Of a DNA stretch of 6,594 bases, positions 5,353 through 6,594 are shown piece after piece. Every line of letters begins with the position of its first letter. Within the stretch, counting starts at the first letter, position 1. Origin of the DNA: Pseudomonadota bacterium (lineage in GTDB: Bacteria; Pseudomonadota; Alphaproteobacteria; Rhodobacterales; Rhodobacteraceae); the NCBI GenBank assembly GCA_027623875.1, contig JAQBUS010000065.1, positions 1-6,594 on the forward strand, given 5' to 3'. The notes beneath the pieces are model-generated. The model saw nothing but the letters and a program-made list of their open reading frames with translations. It ran no database searches and was not told the DNA's origin. The position numbers were made by a program, and so were the translations under genes.

Positions 5353-6594
5353 TTAAACATCAAGAGTATTTTCTTTTTCCCAAACCGAAAAGTGGGCAGT
5401 ATATGAATTCCATTCTTGCATTTTCATTTTAATATAAGCAGATGAAAACTCTTCTCCTAAAGCCTTCTTAAGCTCTTTATCTTTATCAAATTCACGAATT
5501 GCGTCTAACATATTAAGAGGAAGCTTTGGAGCGCCCCTGACTTTGTGACCCTCGGCATACATATCGATATCATAGCGTTTACCCGGATCGGCTTGAGTGC
5601 GTATACCATCCAACCCAGCGGCGAGTATTACCGCTTGAAGTAAATAAGGATTTACTGCACCGTCGGGCAAGCGCAACTCAAATCGCCCAGGGTCTGGCAC
5701 CCTAACCATATGAGTTCTATTATTACCAGTCCAAGTAACAGTATTCGGAGCCCATGTGGCTCCTGAGGTTGTTCTCGGAGCATTAATCCTTTTATAACTA
5801 TTAACTGTTGGGTTTGTTATAGCCGCCAATGCACTCGCATGCTTCATAATACCCCCAAGGAAATGGCGTCCCTTGTCTGAAAGACCTAATTCCTTACTCG
5901 AATCAGCAAAAATATTATTTTTAGCCGCCTTACCGGGAGAGTCCCATACGGATATGTGTGCATGGCAACCATTTCCCGTTAAGCCTTCTATTGGCTTTGG
6001 CATAAAGGTTGCTCTTAAACCGTGCTTCTCAGCCACAGACCTCGTCATAAATTTAAAAAATGAATGTTTATCAGCAGTCTTTAATACGTCGTCAAACTCC
6101 CAATTCATTTCAAACTGCCCGTTAGCATCCTCGTGATCATTCTGATAAGGCCCCCAACCAAGCTCAAGCATGTAATCACAAATCTCCGCTATAACATCGT
6201 ATCTACGCATTATTGCTTGCTGATCGTAACACGGTTTTACAGCAGTATCATAAACATCAGAAATTTGATTTCCATCAGGTGTTAATAAAAAGAACTCTGG
6301 CTCTACGCCTGTTTTTACGTGCATCCCTTCAGCAGCCGCAGACGCTATCAAACGGTTCAAAACATTTCTGGGAGCCTGAGCTACTTCTTCATCTTCCATA
6401 ATACAATTTCCAGCCACCCAAGCAACTTCTGGCTTCCACGGCATTTGAATAACAGAATTTGAATCTGGAATAGCAAGCATATCTGGGTGCGCTGGAGTCA
6501 GATCCAACCAGGTAGCAAACCCAGCAAAACCCGCTCCATCGCTTTGCATCTGGGATATCGCTGAAGCTGGAACAAGTTTAGCTCTTTGACCTCC
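5353..6594 (-). CDS. glnT: GlnT/GmaS-type glutamine synthetase-like ligase (type III glutamate-ammonia ligase), 5' partial
   Basis: The frame runs to the window edge, so 413 residues are visible and about 20-25 N-terminal residues are missing. The first Met at 6549 is internal: the preceding GGQRAKLVPASAISQ is a conserved part of the N-terminal beta-grasp domain. Catalytic-domain motifs, numbered from that Met, are GVEPEFFLL (81-89, metal-binding Glu), NDHEDANGQFEMNW (137-150), MPKP and GNGCHAHISVW (183-202), NSYKRINAP (250-258), NRTHMVRVP (277-285) and RFELRLPDGAVNPYL (289-303). These define an ATP-dependent ligase that joins an amine to the gamma-carboxyl of glutamate. The sequence type matches rhizobial GlnT and the gamma-glutamylmethylamide synthetase GmaS of methylamine users, which are close relatives. 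The MttB-like neighbour favours a methylamine role, but ammonia as substrate cannot be excluded. It acts in the cytoplasm. No intrinsic terminator is evident before the MttB-like gene, so read-through is possible. Confidence 0.95.
   Translation of the reverse strand, partial: GGQRAKLVPASAISQMQSDGAGFAGFATWLDLTPAHPDMLAIPDSNSVIQMPWKPEVAWVAGNCIMEDEEVAQAPRNVLNRLIASAAAEGMHVKTGVEPEFFLLTPDGNQISDVYDTAVKPCYDQQAIMRRYDVIAEICDYMLELGWGPYQNDHEDANGQFEMNWEFDDVLKTADKHSFFKFMTRSVAEKHGLRATFMPKPIEGLTGNGCHAHISVWDSPGKAAKNNIFADSSKELGLSDKGRHFLGGIMKHASALAAITNPTVNSYKRINAPRTTSGATWAPNTVTWTGNNRTHMVRVPDPGRFELRLPDGAVNPYLLQAVILAAGLDGIRTQADPGKRYDIDMYAEGHKVRGAPKLPLNMLDAIREFDKDKELKKALGEEFSSAYIKMKMQEWNSYTAHFSVWEKENTLDV

Noticed and set aside
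5873..6401. Plus-strand frames inside the GlnT/GmaS gene
   Set aside because: They are antisense shadows of a strongly conserved coding sequence and show no domain or RBS support.

Overview
The window looks like chromosome of a low-GC, probably marine alphaproteobacterium, most likely in or near the Rhodobacterales. By eye it is AT-rich, roughly 40% GC (not computed). The pointers are a small exported protein of a type I associate with Rhodobacteraceae (lysine-rich start, AIA cleavage site, GGMPEPEP, C-terminal hydrophobic tail), a non-pyrrolysine MttB-like methyltransferase, and a GlnT/GmaS-type glutamine synthetase. This placement is inferred from protein character only.

Left part (74-2836, + strand): three co-directional reading frames. 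The first (74-346) looks like an internally deleted alpha/beta-hydrolase remnant: it keeps an N-terminal piece and a C-terminal-like piece but has no nucleophile elbow. Its stop overlaps the ATG of a gamma-glutamyltransferase-family Ntn hydrolase (346-1959). After 34 nt comes an intact arylformamidase-like alpha/beta hydrolase (1994-2836). Together they look like a small operon of amide/ester hydrolases. The GGT-like enzyme keeps its catalytic threonine but appears to lack several residues that hold the gamma-glutamyl group in classical GGT, so its true substrate is uncertain.

Middle (2837-3661): a weak terminator-like element, a 64-residue exported small protein (2962-3156, - strand), and a tRNA-Arg(TCT) gene with encoded CCA (3415-3491, - strand). 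The spacers 3157-3414 and 3492-3661 show no convincing gene apart from candidate promoter and RBS elements.

Right part (3662-6594, - strand): a glutamine-synthetase-like ligase of the GlnT/GmaS type (5' end cut by the window edge) is followed, after 173 nt, by an MttB-superfamily methyltransferase without pyrrolysine. This pairing suggests use of methylated amines or quaternary amines as nitrogen or one-carbon sources: MttB-like demethylation of a quaternary/tertiary amine, and ligation of ammonia or methylamine to glutamate. No corrinoid protein, reductive activator, or N-methylglutamate synthase/dehydrogenase gene is visible, so the pathway is not proven here. I saw no CRISPR array, insertion sequence, integrase or phage gene.
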